Assembly (NCBI GenBank): GCA_964550895.1
Contig: CAZKAP010000014.1
Location: 1 to 64,000, forward strand
DNA from: CAZKAP01 sp964550895
GTDB taxonomy: Bacteria; Bacteroidota; Bacteroidia; Flavobacteriales; Flavobacteriaceae
DNA: 64,000 nt
Reading direction: 5' to 3'
Notes under the pieces: generated by a model
The model's database searches: none
Told to the model about the DNA's origin: nothing
Seen by the model: the letters and a program-made list of their open reading frames with translations, nothing else
Program-made: the position numbers and the translations under genes
Shown: in pieces, positions 18,266 to 27,332 of the stretch
How the letters are laid out: each line of letters opens with the position of its first letter
Numbering within the stretch: position 1 is the first letter of the stretch

Positions 18266-19009
18266 CTATTTATTTACGGAAGAGATGTATTTCTGAAGTG
18301 CCATCGTCATCGATGGGGTCTCCGGAGTGGGGGCCTTGATGTCGATCCTCAGGCCCGCGTCTGTAGCGGCCTTTACCGTGCTGTTCCCAAAGACTGCTAT
18401 GCGGGTATCGTTTTGCTCAAAATCCGGAAAATTCTTCAGTAAGGATTCTATGCCTGCAGGACTGAAGAATACCAGCACATCGTAATAGACATTTCTCAAA
18501 TCGCTAAGATCCGATATTACGGTCTTGTAGAAGATCCCTCTTGTCCAGTCCAGCTTGAGCTCGTCCAGGGTCCTGGGAATATCGGGATGCAGGGTGTCCG
18601 AGGAAGGGAGCAGGAAGACCTCGCTCTTGTATTTCTTGAACATAGGTACCAGGTCTCCGAAAACCCGCTTGCCCACATAGATTTTGCGCTTGCGGTAAAC
18701 CACGTATTTCTGCAGGTAAAAGGCCACAGCCTCGGACTGACAGAAATACTTCATGGTGTCGGGAACGGTAAATCTCATCTCCTCGGCTATGCGAAAGAAA
18801 TGGTCCACGGAGTTGCGGCTCGTAAGTATGATGGCGGAAAACTTGTTGAGATCTATCTTCTGCTGACGGACATTTCGCGCCTCCATGCCTTCCACGTGTA
18901 TAAAGGGGCGGAAGTCGACCTTGACATTCTCTTTTTCGATTAACCTTGAGTATGGAGAGTTGTCCATCTTAGGTTCCGGCTGAGACACCAAAATCGTTTT
19001 TACTTTCAT
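18266..19009 (-). CDS. hemD: Uroporphyrinogen-III synthase
   Basis: 247 residues from the ATG at 19009; a TTG at 19018 would overlap the preceding stop. HemD cyclises hydroxymethylbilane with ring-D inversion in tetrapyrrole synthesis. The family is poorly conserved, but the two-lobed alpha/beta pattern is present, with AIILTSRNSVDHFF in the first lobe, YYDVLVFFSPAGIESLLKNF in the second, and AVFGNSTVKAATDAGL near the end. It follows DUF4271 by a few bases, a pairing often seen in flavobacteria. Confidence 0.88.
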   Translation of the reverse strand: MKVKTILVSQPEPKMDNSPYSRLIEKENVKVDFRPFIHVEGMEARNVRQQKIDLNKFSAIILTSRNSVDHFFRIAEEMRFTVPDTMKYFCQSEAVAFYLQKYVVYRKRKIYVGKRVFGDLVPMFKKYKSEVFLLPSSDTLHPDIPRTLDELKLDWTRGIFYKTVISDLSDLRNVYYDVLVFFSPAGIESLLKNFPDFEQNDTRIAVFGNSTVKAATDAGLRIDIKAPTPETPSMTMALQKYISSVNK

Positions 19010-19014
19010 GAGGG

Positions 19015-19671
19015 TCAAGTGTTTAGGTAACCTCCGACTAGTACTAAGGGGGCGATTTCAAGTGTGCAAATGTACAAAATAAAATACATAAAGTGTACGT
19101 AGATCCTTTGCCAGTTCTGCCGTATCAGGGTCATCATACCCAGGACATTAACCACCAATGCTACCAGTGCGAAAGCAATAGTTAAAACGGACGAATCGGG
19201 CCTTACGTATGCGAGCAGTATGTTGCCGGCGAAAAAGATCATACCGGAATAGTTGAAGTAGGCGGTCTTAGAGAAGATCAGGTTTGTCGTAAAGTTTTGG
19301 ATGTCAAATACATAACCTTGAATCCATTGAAAAAGAATTTTCAAAGACAGCCAGCCTCCAACACCCAGGAAAAACTTCAGGTAACTGCCCCCGGAGTCGA
19401 TGGGAAACCGATGCAGCCCGACCTGCCTGCTGAAGAAATACAGGAAAAGGGCAGTATTGATGAGTTGAAAAATACTGATCAGTACATGAAAGCCGGACAA
19501 GGGTGCCTCCGCCTGGGTTAGTGCCAGGTACTTGTTGTTGAAAGGCAGTCCGACGAAACTCAGAAAGCGGTTAGGGAAGTAATACCGGGCTATCGCCAGT
19601 ATCAGAAGGCTGAGCAGGAGGAGAACCGTAATCCAGTCCGGAGTGAGTACGTTGCGGAAATCAGGGTTCAT
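19015..19671 (-). CDS. DUF4271 membrane protein
   Basis: 218 residues with about six hydrophobic segments and no soluble domain. The pattern LTQAEAPLSGFHVLIS followed by SRQVGL and a run of membrane helices fits DUF4271, a Bacteroidota family of unknown function. It overlaps the upstream glycosyltransferase gene by 11 bases and directly precedes hemD, so the three are probably co-transcribed. Confidence 0.82.
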   Translation of the reverse strand: MNPDFRNVLTPDWITVLLLLSLLILAIARYYFPNRFLSFVGLPFNNKYLALTQAEAPLSGFHVLISIFQLINTALFLYFFSRQVGLHRFPIDSGGSYLKFFLGVGGWLSLKILFQWIQGYVFDIQNFTTNLIFSKTAYFNYSGMIFFAGNILLAYVRPDSSVLTIAFALVALVVNVLGMMTLIRQNWQRIYVHFMYFILYICTLEIAPLVLVGGYLNT

Positions 19672-21331
19672 CGGTCAGTTTGAATAGGTTGCTGTTTAGC
19701 CCGGGCGGCAGTCCAAATTCACTGATTCCCAGGCGGATGTAGCTTGGTCTTTCGATACCTGCGGGGGGGGCTATTGCAATCTCGAAATCCAGACTGTCCC
19801 CGGATTTGAGATATGCGACTCCGGCTATCGCGGACAGGGAACCGTTGGGACGCGTTCCCCGCATCTGCTTGGCCCGATTGCAATAACCGGTAAACAGCCG
19901 CAAGGATTCCAGGGCGATATCCTCCGGGTAGGGGTTGATAAGCCGGGCCCTTAGGGTATCTCCCGGACCGGACTTCTGATCCCGGTCAATGGCGATCTGC
20001 AGCCTCCGGTAGGTAACCAGCGAATCGATGATGCGAACCGAGATGGAATCCTTCCTTTTGTAAAGGATCCGGTAATCGGCATCGTTAAGGTAAGGCGATA
20101 CATAGTGCACCTTGCTGCCCCTGAGCCGGTCTTCGATGGGGTCGAAGGAATACTCGCTCTTCCGGTAAAACAAATTATTGATGCTGAGGCTGGGCCGGCC
20201 GGAATAGAAATGGAACTTAGCCGCCCGCATATACGAATTCTCGAAAACTACGGGCCTGTTACCGGCCTGTCTGCCGAGCTCGTTTATCCACTCCCGGTTA
20301 TAGTGGGTCTCGAAGACTATAGGGGAAAGCGCCGGAACGGCCAGCGCTATTCTGGCGTACAGCAGCAGGACGAACTGTACCCAAAGCATCCGGGTGATCC
20401 AGGACCGCCGGTACCCTTTTAAAAGGAAGCGATTTATCAGGAAGAGGGCACCAGGCAGGCAGATCGCAATGGCCCACTGTGCCTGTACCCTTCGGTTGAA
20501 GCTCGATAGGAAGAAAAAGATGATAATCCCCCAGAAGACCCATTGCAGTGCTCTCCGAAAGGGATCTTTCCTATCCGTGTTGATGGCCTCCAAATAGACC
20601 CATGGGGTAAGCAGGCCAAAAAGCGCGATCAGGTTGACCAGGTAACCAAGTGTATAGTCGTTGAATCGGTAAATACCATTCGGTCTTTCGAACAGGTGAA
20701 ACTCAACCGGAATCCACTCATGCGCATCGAGCCACCAAATATGTGGCAGGAATAAAAGGATGCCGGTGGCCACCGCCGCCCAGGCGTAGCGTTGGGTAAC
20801 CAGCTTCCAGTTGCTCCCGATGACCAGCAGGGGTATCAGGATGCCGTGATACTTGCTGTACATCATCAGGGCTAGCGAAATTCCCATCGGGAACCAGTAC
20901 CTGTCAGGGGACTTCAGAAAAAGTTTGTAGAACCAGAGAAACAGCAAAGCCGAAAACAGCAGGGGGCTATCCGGCAGGGCAAGGAAGCCGAATGCATTCC
21001 AAAGGGGCATGGACCACAACACCAGGAAAAACTCCTTGACATAAAGATGTTTCCTCGGGGAGTCAATCAGGTTCCAGAAGAGCACCACGCTTGTTGTGGA
21101 TAGGAGTACGGAACCCAGGCGGATCCCAAATTCGCTCGTCGTGAAAAGACTGCCCAGGGAAACCAGCCAGGCGACCATGGGCGGATGGTCGAAATATCCC
21201 CAGGAGGGGTGCTGGGCATAGTACCAGTAGTAGGCTTCGTCGTTGAATAATTCGGTGAGCCCGGACTGAAGCAGGTTGATCGCAAAGAATCCCGATAACA
21301 GGTACCAGAAGAGCCGGGGCGCCTTCAGCAT
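19661..21331 (-). CDS. Glycosyltransferase family 39-type membrane protein (ArnT/PMT-like)
   Basis: 556 residues. An N-terminal region of about ten transmembrane helices begins with FNDEAYYWYYAQHPSWGYFDHPP, whose DEAYYW and DHPP motifs are the acidic catalytic signature of GT39/ArnT-like transferases that use polyprenol-phosphate sugars as donors. A soluble periplasmic C-terminal domain follows (about residues 350-556). It is divergent from a polyprenol-phosphate glycosyltransferase 106 bases away, which could supply its lipid-linked donor. Acceptor (lipid A, protein or glycan) unknown. Confidence 0.87.
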   Translation of the reverse strand: MLKAPRLFWYLLSGFFAINLLQSGLTELFNDEAYYWYYAQHPSWGYFDHPPMVAWLVSLGSLFTTSEFGIRLGSVLLSTTSVVLFWNLIDSPRKHLYVKEFFLVLWSMPLWNAFGFLALPDSPLLFSALLFLWFYKLFLKSPDRYWFPMGISLALMMYSKYHGILIPLLVIGSNWKLVTQRYAWAAVATGILLFLPHIWWLDAHEWIPVEFHLFERPNGIYRFNDYTLGYLVNLIALFGLLTPWVYLEAINTDRKDPFRRALQWVFWGIIIFFFLSSFNRRVQAQWAIAICLPGALFLINRFLLKGYRRSWITRMLWVQFVLLLYARIALAVPALSPIVFETHYNREWINELGRQAGNRPVVFENSYMRAAKFHFYSGRPSLSINNLFYRKSEYSFDPIEDRLRGSKVHYVSPYLNDADYRILYKRKDSISVRIIDSLVTYRRLQIAIDRDQKSGPGDTLRARLINPYPEDIALESLRLFTGYCNRAKQMRGTRPNGSLSAIAGVAYLKSGDSLDFEIAIAPPAGIERPSYIRLGISEFGLPPGLNSNLFKLTDEP

Positions 21332-21408
21332 AAGGGGTTTTTTCTTTTGCCAGGCAAGTTACGAATATTGAAGCGCTACTGCCCGCATGCGAACTTGGGC
21401 AAATATCC

Positions 21409-21416
21409 TATTTTTG
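21409..21416 (+). promoter_or_regulatory. Candidate -7 promoter element for the polyprenol-phosphate glycosyltransferase
   Basis: Reads TATTTTTG, matching TAnnTTTG. Transcription would start around 21422, downstream of the ATG at 21387, which supports the TTG at 21438 as the true start. No good -33 TTG at standard spacing. Confidence 0.45.
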
Positions 21417-21437
21417 CGAATTCAATCCCTATTTGTT

Positions 21438-22175
21438 TTGAACGACGGACTGGTTATCATACCTACCTATAACGAGATCGAGAATATAGAGGCGATGGTA
21501 CGGACCGTGTTCGATATCCCCAGAAACTATCACCTGCTGGTGGTGGACGATAACTCACCCGACGGTACGGCCCAGAACGTCAGGGAACTCATGGAGGAGT
21601 TTCCCGATCGGTTGTTTCTGGCGGAACGGAGGGGCAAGCTGGGGCTGGGTACCGCGTATATCCATGGCTTCAAATGGGCTCTCGAAAGGGATTATGCCTA
21701 CATCTTCGAGATGGATGCTGATTTTTCGCATAAGCCCGGTGACCTGGTCAGGCTGCACAGGGCCTGCATCGACGGGGCTGACGTGGCCGTGGGATCCCGG
21801 TACAAGAAGGGGGTCAATGTGGTCAACTGGCCGCTCTCCCGCATATTGATCTCCTACGGGGCTTCCTTCTATGTGCGGCTGCTCACCGGCATGCCGGTGC
21901 ACGACCCCACCTCGGGCTTTGTTTGCTACACCCGCGAAGCGCTGAGTCAAATCAACCTGGATGGCATTCGGTTTATCGGGTATGCCTTTCAGATCGAGAT
22001 GAAATACCGTGCCTACCTCAGGAAGCTCAGGATTCAGGAGGTGAGTATTATCTTTACGGACAGGGTCAACGGCAAGTCCAAGATGGATAACGCCATTATA
22101 CTCGAGGGTGTGATTGGTGTAATCAAGATGCGCCTGAACAGCCTGTTTCGCAAATCTGCATTTCTCAATGGATAA
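21438..22175 (+). CDS. Polyprenol monophosphomannose synthase-like GT2 glycosyltransferase
   Basis: 245 residues from a TTG start at 21438. The frame opens at ATG 21387, but the extra 17 residues are not part of the family fold and precede the likely transcription start. GT2 motifs: GLVIIPTYNEIENIEAMV at the N-terminus, VVDDNSPDGTA as the nucleotide site, EMDADFSHKP as the DxD-type metal site, and DPTSGFVCY. No C-terminal membrane helices, as in the soluble DPM1-like class. It makes polyprenyl-phosphate mannose or a similar donor, probably for the divergent GT39 protein. It overlaps the dihydroorotase gene by 8 bases. Confidence 0.9.
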   Translation: MNDGLVIIPTYNEIENIEAMVRTVFDIPRNYHLLVVDDNSPDGTAQNVRELMEEFPDRLFLAERRGKLGLGTAYIHGFKWALERDYAYIFEMDADFSHKPGDLVRLHRACIDGADVAVGSRYKKGVNVVNWPLSRILISYGASFYVRLLTGMPVHDPTSGFVCYTREALSQINLDGIRFIGYAFQIEMKYRAYLRKLRIQEVSIIFTDRVNGKSKMDNAIILEGVIGVIKMRLNSLFRKSAFLNG

Positions 22176-23505
22176 AGTACTGCTTAAGAACGCCACCCTA
22201 ATCAATGAGGGTCAGGTCCGCGAGGCGGATGTGTTGCTGGATGGCGACCGCATCGAACGCGTGGATACGGACATAACCGATTCACGAGCGGTTGTCCGGG
22301 ACCTGCGTGGTAAATGGATCCTGCCCGGGGCGATCGACGATCAGGTTCACTTCCGGGAGCCGGGTCTCACTCATAAGGCAGAAATCGCTACCGAAAGCCG
22401 GGCGGCCCTGGCCGGCGGAATCACCACCTTCATGGAGCAGCCCAACACCATACCGCAGACGGTGACCCTGGAGGCCCTGGAAGAAAAGTACGAAAGGGCA
22501 CGCCGATCGGCCTGGTCCAACTATGCCTTTTTTCTGGGGGGGACCAATGACAACCTCGAGGAACTCAAGCGCCTGGAGCGCAATCAATGCGCGGGAATCA
22601 AGTTGTTCCTGGGTTCTTCGACCGGGAATATGCTCGTAGACAGCCCGAAAGTGATCGAACAGATATTTTCTTCTGTTGATCAATTGATCGCTACACACTG
22701 TGAGGACGAGGAGACCGTAAGGAGAAATCTGCAAGACCACATCGAACGTTATGGCGATAATATACCTTTCGAATTCCACCCGGTAATCCGATCGGAGGAA
22801 GCCTGCTATTTGTCTTCATCCCGGGCGGTGGAACTCGCCCGCAAGACCGGAGCACGCCTGCACGTATTTCATATTTCCACAGAGCGCGAGCTATCGCTGT
22901 TCACTAACCAAATACCCATGGAGGAGAAGCGGATCACCGCCGAGGTCTGCATCCACCACCTTTGGTTTTCGGATCAGGACTATGCCGATAAGGGAGCCTT
23001 TATCAAATGGAACCCTGCGGTGAAGAAGGCCAGCGACCGGCAGGCACTGATCGATGCCGTGAACAACGATACCATAGATGTGATCGCCACGGACCACGCC
23101 CCGCATACCCTGGAGGAGAAGCAATCTCCTTATACCAGCGCCCCCTCAGGAGGCCCCATGGTACAACACGCCCTGCTGTGCATGCTCGATTACGCGAAGA
23201 AAGGGGTCTTCAGTCTGGAGAAGGTCGTGGACAAGATGGCCCATAGCCCCGCCCGCATGTTCTCTGTAAAGGACCGCGGTTTCCTTAGAGAGGGATATTA
23301 TGCCGACCTGGTCGTGGTGGATCCTGGGAAGGAAACCCGGGTGGATCGGTCTTCACTCCTGTACAAGTGCGGTTGGTCCCCGCTAGAGGGTCAGGTTCTC
23401 GGTGCCGCGGTAGAACAGACCTGGATCAACGGCATATGCGCCTATGACAAAGGCGTCTTTACCCCGGAATCTGCGGCCCGCCGAATCGAATTCGACCGAT
23501 CCTGA
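22168..23505 (+). CDS. pyrC: Dihydroorotase
   Basis: 445 residues. It catalyses reversible cyclisation of N-carbamoyl-L-aspartate to dihydroorotate in pyrimidine synthesis. Amidohydrolase motifs: DDQVHFREPG (residues 57-66), THCEDEE, HVFHISTERE, and ATDHAPHTLEEK with the catalytic Asp. The first zinc-binding His of the normal DxHxHxR motif is Gln59, which I believe recurs in related Bacteroidota enzymes. The ATG at 22168 overlaps the glycosyltransferase gene, and the stop overlaps the DUF4296 start by one base. Confidence 0.93.
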   Translation: MDKVLLKNATLINEGQVREADVLLDGDRIERVDTDITDSRAVVRDLRGKWILPGAIDDQVHFREPGLTHKAEIATESRAALAGGITTFMEQPNTIPQTVTLEALEEKYERARRSAWSNYAFFLGGTNDNLEELKRLERNQCAGIKLFLGSSTGNMLVDSPKVIEQIFSSVDQLIATHCEDEETVRRNLQDHIERYGDNIPFEFHPVIRSEEACYLSSSRAVELARKTGARLHVFHISTERELSLFTNQIPMEEKRITAEVCIHHLWFSDQDYADKGAFIKWNPAVKKASDRQALIDAVNNDTIDVIATDHAPHTLEEKQSPYTSAPSGGPMVQHALLCMLDYAKKGVFSLEKVVDKMAHSPARMFSVKDRGFLREGYYADLVVVDPGKETRVDRSSLLYKCGWSPLEGQVLGAAVEQTWINGICAYDKGVFTPESAARRIEFDRS

Positions 23506-23915
23506 TGAGCGTGCTGAACCGGATAAGCTGCCTTTTCCTGATCTCGCTGCTTATGAGTTCCTGCGCACAGGATTTCATCCGCAAGCCCGATCCTTTCCTG
23601 AAACAGGAAACCATGGTGGATATTTATTACGAGCTGGCCGTGCTGAACTCCCTGCGAACCATAACCCCGGCGGAGGTCCAGTCGAGCGGGATCCAATCCA
23701 TGCCCTATATCTATGAGAAGTTTGGGATCGATAGTACGGTACTGATGCAGAACACCGAGTATTACATATCGCGTCCGGACGCGTATTCCGCTATTTACGA
23801 TTCCGTTCTGGCCCGGGTACGCCGGGAGGCTGCGCGGGTCGACACCCTCCGAACCCAGAAGGAGCAGGAATCCGATACACTGAGTCCTTCGATCAGTACG
23901 GATACGGGGAATTAG
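23505..23915 (+). CDS. DUF4296 lipoprotein
   Basis: 136 residues. Lipobox LLMSSC with Cys20; the mature part is helical and begins with KPDPFLKQETMVDIYYELAV, matching DUF4296. The C-terminal 20 residues are low-complexity and Ser/Thr/Glu rich. Function unknown. Sits directly after pyrC in the same operon and overlaps the converging epimerase gene by 4 bases. Confidence 0.85.
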   Translation: MSVLNRISCLFLISLLMSSCAQDFIRKPDPFLKQETMVDIYYELAVLNSLRTITPAEVQSSGIQSMPYIYEKFGIDSTVLMQNTEYYISRPDAYSAIYDSVLARVRREAARVDTLRTQKEQESDTLSPSISTDTGN

Positions 23916-24931
23916 GAAGAAGTCGCTTCTGATGAAGTGTAGTAGCGCTTACCATGCTCTTTCAGTTGGTCGCGCAGGTCCGGATAGGCGTATTCGAGGG
24001 TCTTCAGCACCTTGGTATTGTCGTAGCGTTCGCTGCGTTCGAAGGTGCCGATGAGATCTTTGCTCAGCCTGACGCTTCGCCCCGTAAAGAAGGCCCTAAT
24101 GGATTCGAATATACCCAGCCACTTGAGGGTCTTGAGGCGGACAGGCCTCAGCCGTTTCTCAACTCCTACTACTTCCTGTACGGTTTCCAGCAGTTTTCGG
24201 TATCCCCACTCCTCCTGCACCAGTATAAAGCTCTGACCGAAGGACCCATTCTCTATGAGACGGAGGCACAGGCGGGGCACCTCGTTGGCTTCGATCAGGC
24301 CGACTTCGGAAGGTGGATAGTGGCGGAAGCCCTTTCTTACACGGTGGTAAATTAATGGAGTACCCGACTTCCACGGGCCGGGGCCCATAATCACTCCAGG
24401 GTTCACGATAACGGCCCGGAGTCCTTCCTGTACGCCTTTCCAGACTTCCCGTTCCCCCTCGCGCTTGCTCCAGCCATAGCAGTTACTCTGATCGGGATTC
24501 CAGGGGGTATCTTCGTCTATGCGCTGTGGAGGAGTAGCCTGACCCAGGGCGGCTACAGAACTGATGTGGCAGAAGTACTCGACCCCGTGCTTCAGGCCCA
24601 GATGGACCAGGTTTGCGGTCCCCTCTACATTGACCTTCTTTAGCTTTTCCCGATCGGATGGATCGAAGGAGATGAATCCAGCGCAATGCACAACCCCGGT
24701 AATGGAATCGAAGGCCTCTTCCAGCCGGGCGATATCCAGTATGTCGCACTCGAACCATTGAATCAGGCGGTCCATGTCCTCGGTAGGACTGCCCATGCGT
24801 CTGAGGAGCTCGAGGGCCCGGGATACCCGGCGGGTTTCCCTGTAAAGCGCCCGTATGGGTCGGCCCTGTTCGAGCAGTGCACGCAGGAAATAGGCTCCTA
24901 AAAAGCCGGAGGCTCCCGTAACGAGAATCAT
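23912..24931 (-). CDS. NAD-dependent epimerase/dehydratase (extended SDR) family protein
   Basis: 339 residues from the ATG at 24931; the open frame reaches 25093, but that would put the start within tyrS. The NAD-binding motif GASGFLGAYF is at the very N-terminus, VVHCAGFISF and the catalytic YGWSKREGE (Tyr-xxx-Lys) follow. Substrate is likely a nucleotide sugar or a related alcohol; flavobacterial homologues are usually annotated only to family level. Divergent from tyrS. Confidence 0.88.
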   Translation of the reverse strand: MILVTGASGFLGAYFLRALLEQGRPIRALYRETRRVSRALELLRRMGSPTEDMDRLIQWFECDILDIARLEEAFDSITGVVHCAGFISFDPSDREKLKKVNVEGTANLVHLGLKHGVEYFCHISSVAALGQATPPQRIDEDTPWNPDQSNCYGWSKREGEREVWKGVQEGLRAVIVNPGVIMGPGPWKSGTPLIYHRVRKGFRHYPPSEVGLIEANEVPRLCLRLIENGSFGQSFILVQEEWGYRKLLETVQEVVGVEKRLRPVRLKTLKWLGIFESIRAFFTGRSVRLSKDLIGTFERSERYDNTKVLKTLEYAYPDLRDQLKEHGKRYYTSSEATSS

Positions 24932-24956
24932 AGGACTGTACTTTCTGGGCTGCGGG

Positions 24957-24987
24957 TTTCCCGGTACCGAAGGGCAGGTTATCTTTG
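24957..24987 (+). promoter_or_regulatory. Candidate tyrS promoter
   Basis: TTTC at 24957-24960, a 19-base spacer, and TATCTTTG at 24980-24987. The -7 element is a perfect TAnnTTTG match and the spacer is right; the -33 differs from TTTG by one base. The tyrS ATG is 27 bases downstream. Confidence 0.65.
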
Positions 24988-25013
24988 CCGCGAGCGATTG
25001 AGTCGAGAAAAGT

Positions 25014-26309
25014 ATGAAAAAAAACTTTATAGCTGAATTGAGTTGGAGGGGCATGATCCATGATGTCATGCCGGGTACGGAGGAGCATCTCATGGAAGGC
25101 CTCCGGTCGGCCTATCTGGGCATAGATCCCACCGCAGATTCCCTGCATATTGGGCACCTGGTGGGGGTCATGATGCTGAAGCACTTGCAGGGCTGTGGTC
25201 ACCGCCCTATTGCCCTGATCGGTGGGGCAACCGGTATGATCGGCGATCCCTCAGGAAAATCCCAGGAACGGCAGCTGCTGGACGAACCGACCCTCAGACG
25301 GAATCAGGAGGCCATACGGGAGCAACTCGGCCGGTTTCTCGACTTCGATGGAGCGGAAGATACGGCTGCGCTACTGGTGAATAATTACGATTGGATGTCG
25401 GGCATGGGGTTCCTTGAGTTCATACGGGATATCGGTAAGCACATCACCGTCAATTATATGATGGCCAAGGACTCGGTTAAGAAACGCCTGGAGCCAGGGG
25501 CAGGAGAGGGCATGTCCTTCACCGAATTCACTTACCAGCTCGTACAGGGGTACGACTTCCTGAAACTCTACAACCGGCATCAATGCACACTGCAGTTGGG
25601 CGGTAGCGACCAGTGGGGAAATATCACCACGGGTACAGAGCTCATCCGCCGGAAGTCAGGGGGAAAGGGCTTTGCCCTTACCTGTCCGCTGATCACTAAG
25701 GCCGATGGTACCAAATTCGGGAAGACCGAGCAGGGAAATATCTGGCTGGATCCCAAACGGACCTCCCCTTATCGATTTTACCAGTACTGGCTCAACAGCA
25801 GCGACGACGATGCCGAAAAGTACATTAAGATTTTTACTGTGTTGGATCGTGCAGAAATTGAAAGCCTGGTTGCATCGCACCGGGAAGTACCGCACGAGCG
25901 GGGCTTACAGCGCCGTCTGGCCCGGGAACTGACCGTTATGGTTCACTCCGAGGATGCGCTCGAAAGGGCCGAAAAGGCCAGCGGAATACTCTTCGGGAAG
26001 TCCACGGCGGACGACCTCAGGGAGCTGGACGAACAGACGTTCATGGATGTCTTCGAAGGGGTTCCTCAGGTGGAATTGCCGGTTTCGGATCTGGGAGAAG
26101 GTCTGGAGATGATAGCTGCCCTGTCTGCCAAAACGGGATTCCTTTCCTCCAATGGGGAAGCCCGAAGGGAACTGAAGCAGCAGTCGATTTCGGTCAACAA
26201 GACGAAGGTGGGTGAGGATTACATCATTACCGGTGAAGACCTCATCGACGGTCAGTACGTTCTGCTTCAGAAAGGCAAGAAGAAATACTTTATCCTTCGT
26301 TTCAGCTAA
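25014..26309 (+). CDS. tyrS: Tyrosyl-tRNA synthetase
   Basis: 431 residues, normal length. Class I motifs: HIGH at residues 45-48 (in DPTADSLHIGHLVG) and KFGKT at 234-238 as the KMSKS variant usual in this enzyme. A C-terminal S4-like RNA-binding domain begins near residue 360 (SNGEARRELKQQSISVN). Charges tRNA-Tyr in the cytoplasm. A good promoter lies immediately upstream. The stop overlaps the converging LuxE-like gene by 4 bases. Confidence 0.97.
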   Translation: MKKNFIAELSWRGMIHDVMPGTEEHLMEGLRSAYLGIDPTADSLHIGHLVGVMMLKHLQGCGHRPIALIGGATGMIGDPSGKSQERQLLDEPTLRRNQEAIREQLGRFLDFDGAEDTAALLVNNYDWMSGMGFLEFIRDIGKHITVNYMMAKDSVKKRLEPGAGEGMSFTEFTYQLVQGYDFLKLYNRHQCTLQLGGSDQWGNITTGTELIRRKSGGKGFALTCPLITKADGTKFGKTEQGNIWLDPKRTSPYRFYQYWLNSSDDDAEKYIKIFTVLDRAEIESLVASHREVPHERGLQRRLARELTVMVHSEDALERAEKASGILFGKSTADDLRELDEQTFMDVFEGVPQVELPVSDLGEGLEMIAALSAKTGFLSSNGEARRELKQQSISVNKTKVGEDYIITGEDLIDGQYVLLQKGKKKYFILRFS

Positions 26310-27298
26310 GATAGCATCAGGTTGCAGCCCCGAACATCCGAGTGGTCGAAACGCCCGAGCACCTCAAAGCTGCCGTCTTCGTATACCTTTCCGAGATCCT
26401 GGGTCTCGAGAAAAGGGCAGGAGTACAGGTTAGCGAGGTCGATGATATTAATGCCACCGGTCTTGCCATATCCGGCAAAAGAGAATGGGTCGTTGGTTTC
26501 CCTTATGTAGACCCTCATCCATGGGGGAGGATAAAAGCGCTCCGAGCCGTCGGTATAGGCCTGGCTGAGTAGCTCTGTCATCCCGTATTCCGAATATACC
26601 CGGTCCGTGTGAAAGGCATCCTTCAGGCGGCGGTGAAGCTCCATTCTCGTGATCTCTTTCCTTCGGCCCTTCATCCCGCCCGTTTCTATGATTTTGATGG
26701 CTTCAAGAGGCATGGGAGACTGCTCCGCAAAATCGAGCAGGGCATAGGTAACCCCGAAAAGGACGGTCGGCACGCGGTCCCGGACCAGTCCTTGCAGTAC
26801 CTCAGCCAGCCCCTGGAAGTCGTATAACCAGAAACCGCTCTGTGGATGGCGGGATAACTCGACCAGGCGTTGGACCATATAGACCAGGGAGGAATCGCCC
26901 TGTTCGAGGTAGGAGGGCAAAAGGCCGAGTATGCAGAGTTCTTCCGGTTTCCCGAAACGATGGGTAAAGGCAAGTCTGAAACTTTGCTCGTACACTTCAG
27001 TCGAAACCAGATGATGGGTGCTTCGCTCTGACCCCGAGGTACCGCTGCTATAGAATCTACGCTCTACAGGGAAGCGATCGTCAGCCACACGATGGGATTT
27101 AAAGAAAGAAATGGGTAGAAAGGGTATGTCCTCGGGCAGGGATAAGGCCCCGACGCGGGTTTTCCGTCCTAATAATTCCGCATACCTGCGATAAACCGGG
27201 TTGTATTCGAATTGGGCATGATAGGCCTGTTCGCAGAGGGTGGCGAATTCGTCTTCGGATTGCAGGTTCCAGATCGGTGTTTCCCGGGGCGCACTCAC
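26306..27298 (-). CDS. LuxE-like acyl-protein synthetase family protein
   Basis: 330 residues. Adenylate-forming enzyme of the LuxE/PaaK superfamily: the phosphate-binding-type motif is FYSSGTSGSERSTH, followed by an ANL-like core (EYGMTELLSQAY) and a C-terminal GRFDHSDVRGCNLM segment. LuxE activates fatty acids as acyl-AMP and transfers them to a protein thiol. No luxC, luxD or luciferase genes are near, so it is not part of a bioluminescence operon here. In flavobacteria this protein is common and of unknown role. It lies 34 bases after a T9SS sorting-domain gene in the same direction. Confidence 0.82.
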   Translation of the reverse strand: MSAPRETPIWNLQSEDEFATLCEQAYHAQFEYNPVYRRYAELLGRKTRVGALSLPEDIPFLPISFFKSHRVADDRFPVERRFYSSGTSGSERSTHHLVSTEVYEQSFRLAFTHRFGKPEELCILGLLPSYLEQGDSSLVYMVQRLVELSRHPQSGFWLYDFQGLAEVLQGLVRDRVPTVLFGVTYALLDFAEQSPMPLEAIKIIETGGMKGRRKEITRMELHRRLKDAFHTDRVYSEYGMTELLSQAYTDGSERFYPPPWMRVYIRETNDPFSFAGYGKTGGINIIDLANLYSCPFLETQDLGKVYEDGSFEVLGRFDHSDVRGCNLMLS

Positions 27299-27332
27299 GG
27301 GAGCGAAGGTACGCCTTATGCCTAAACCGCGC

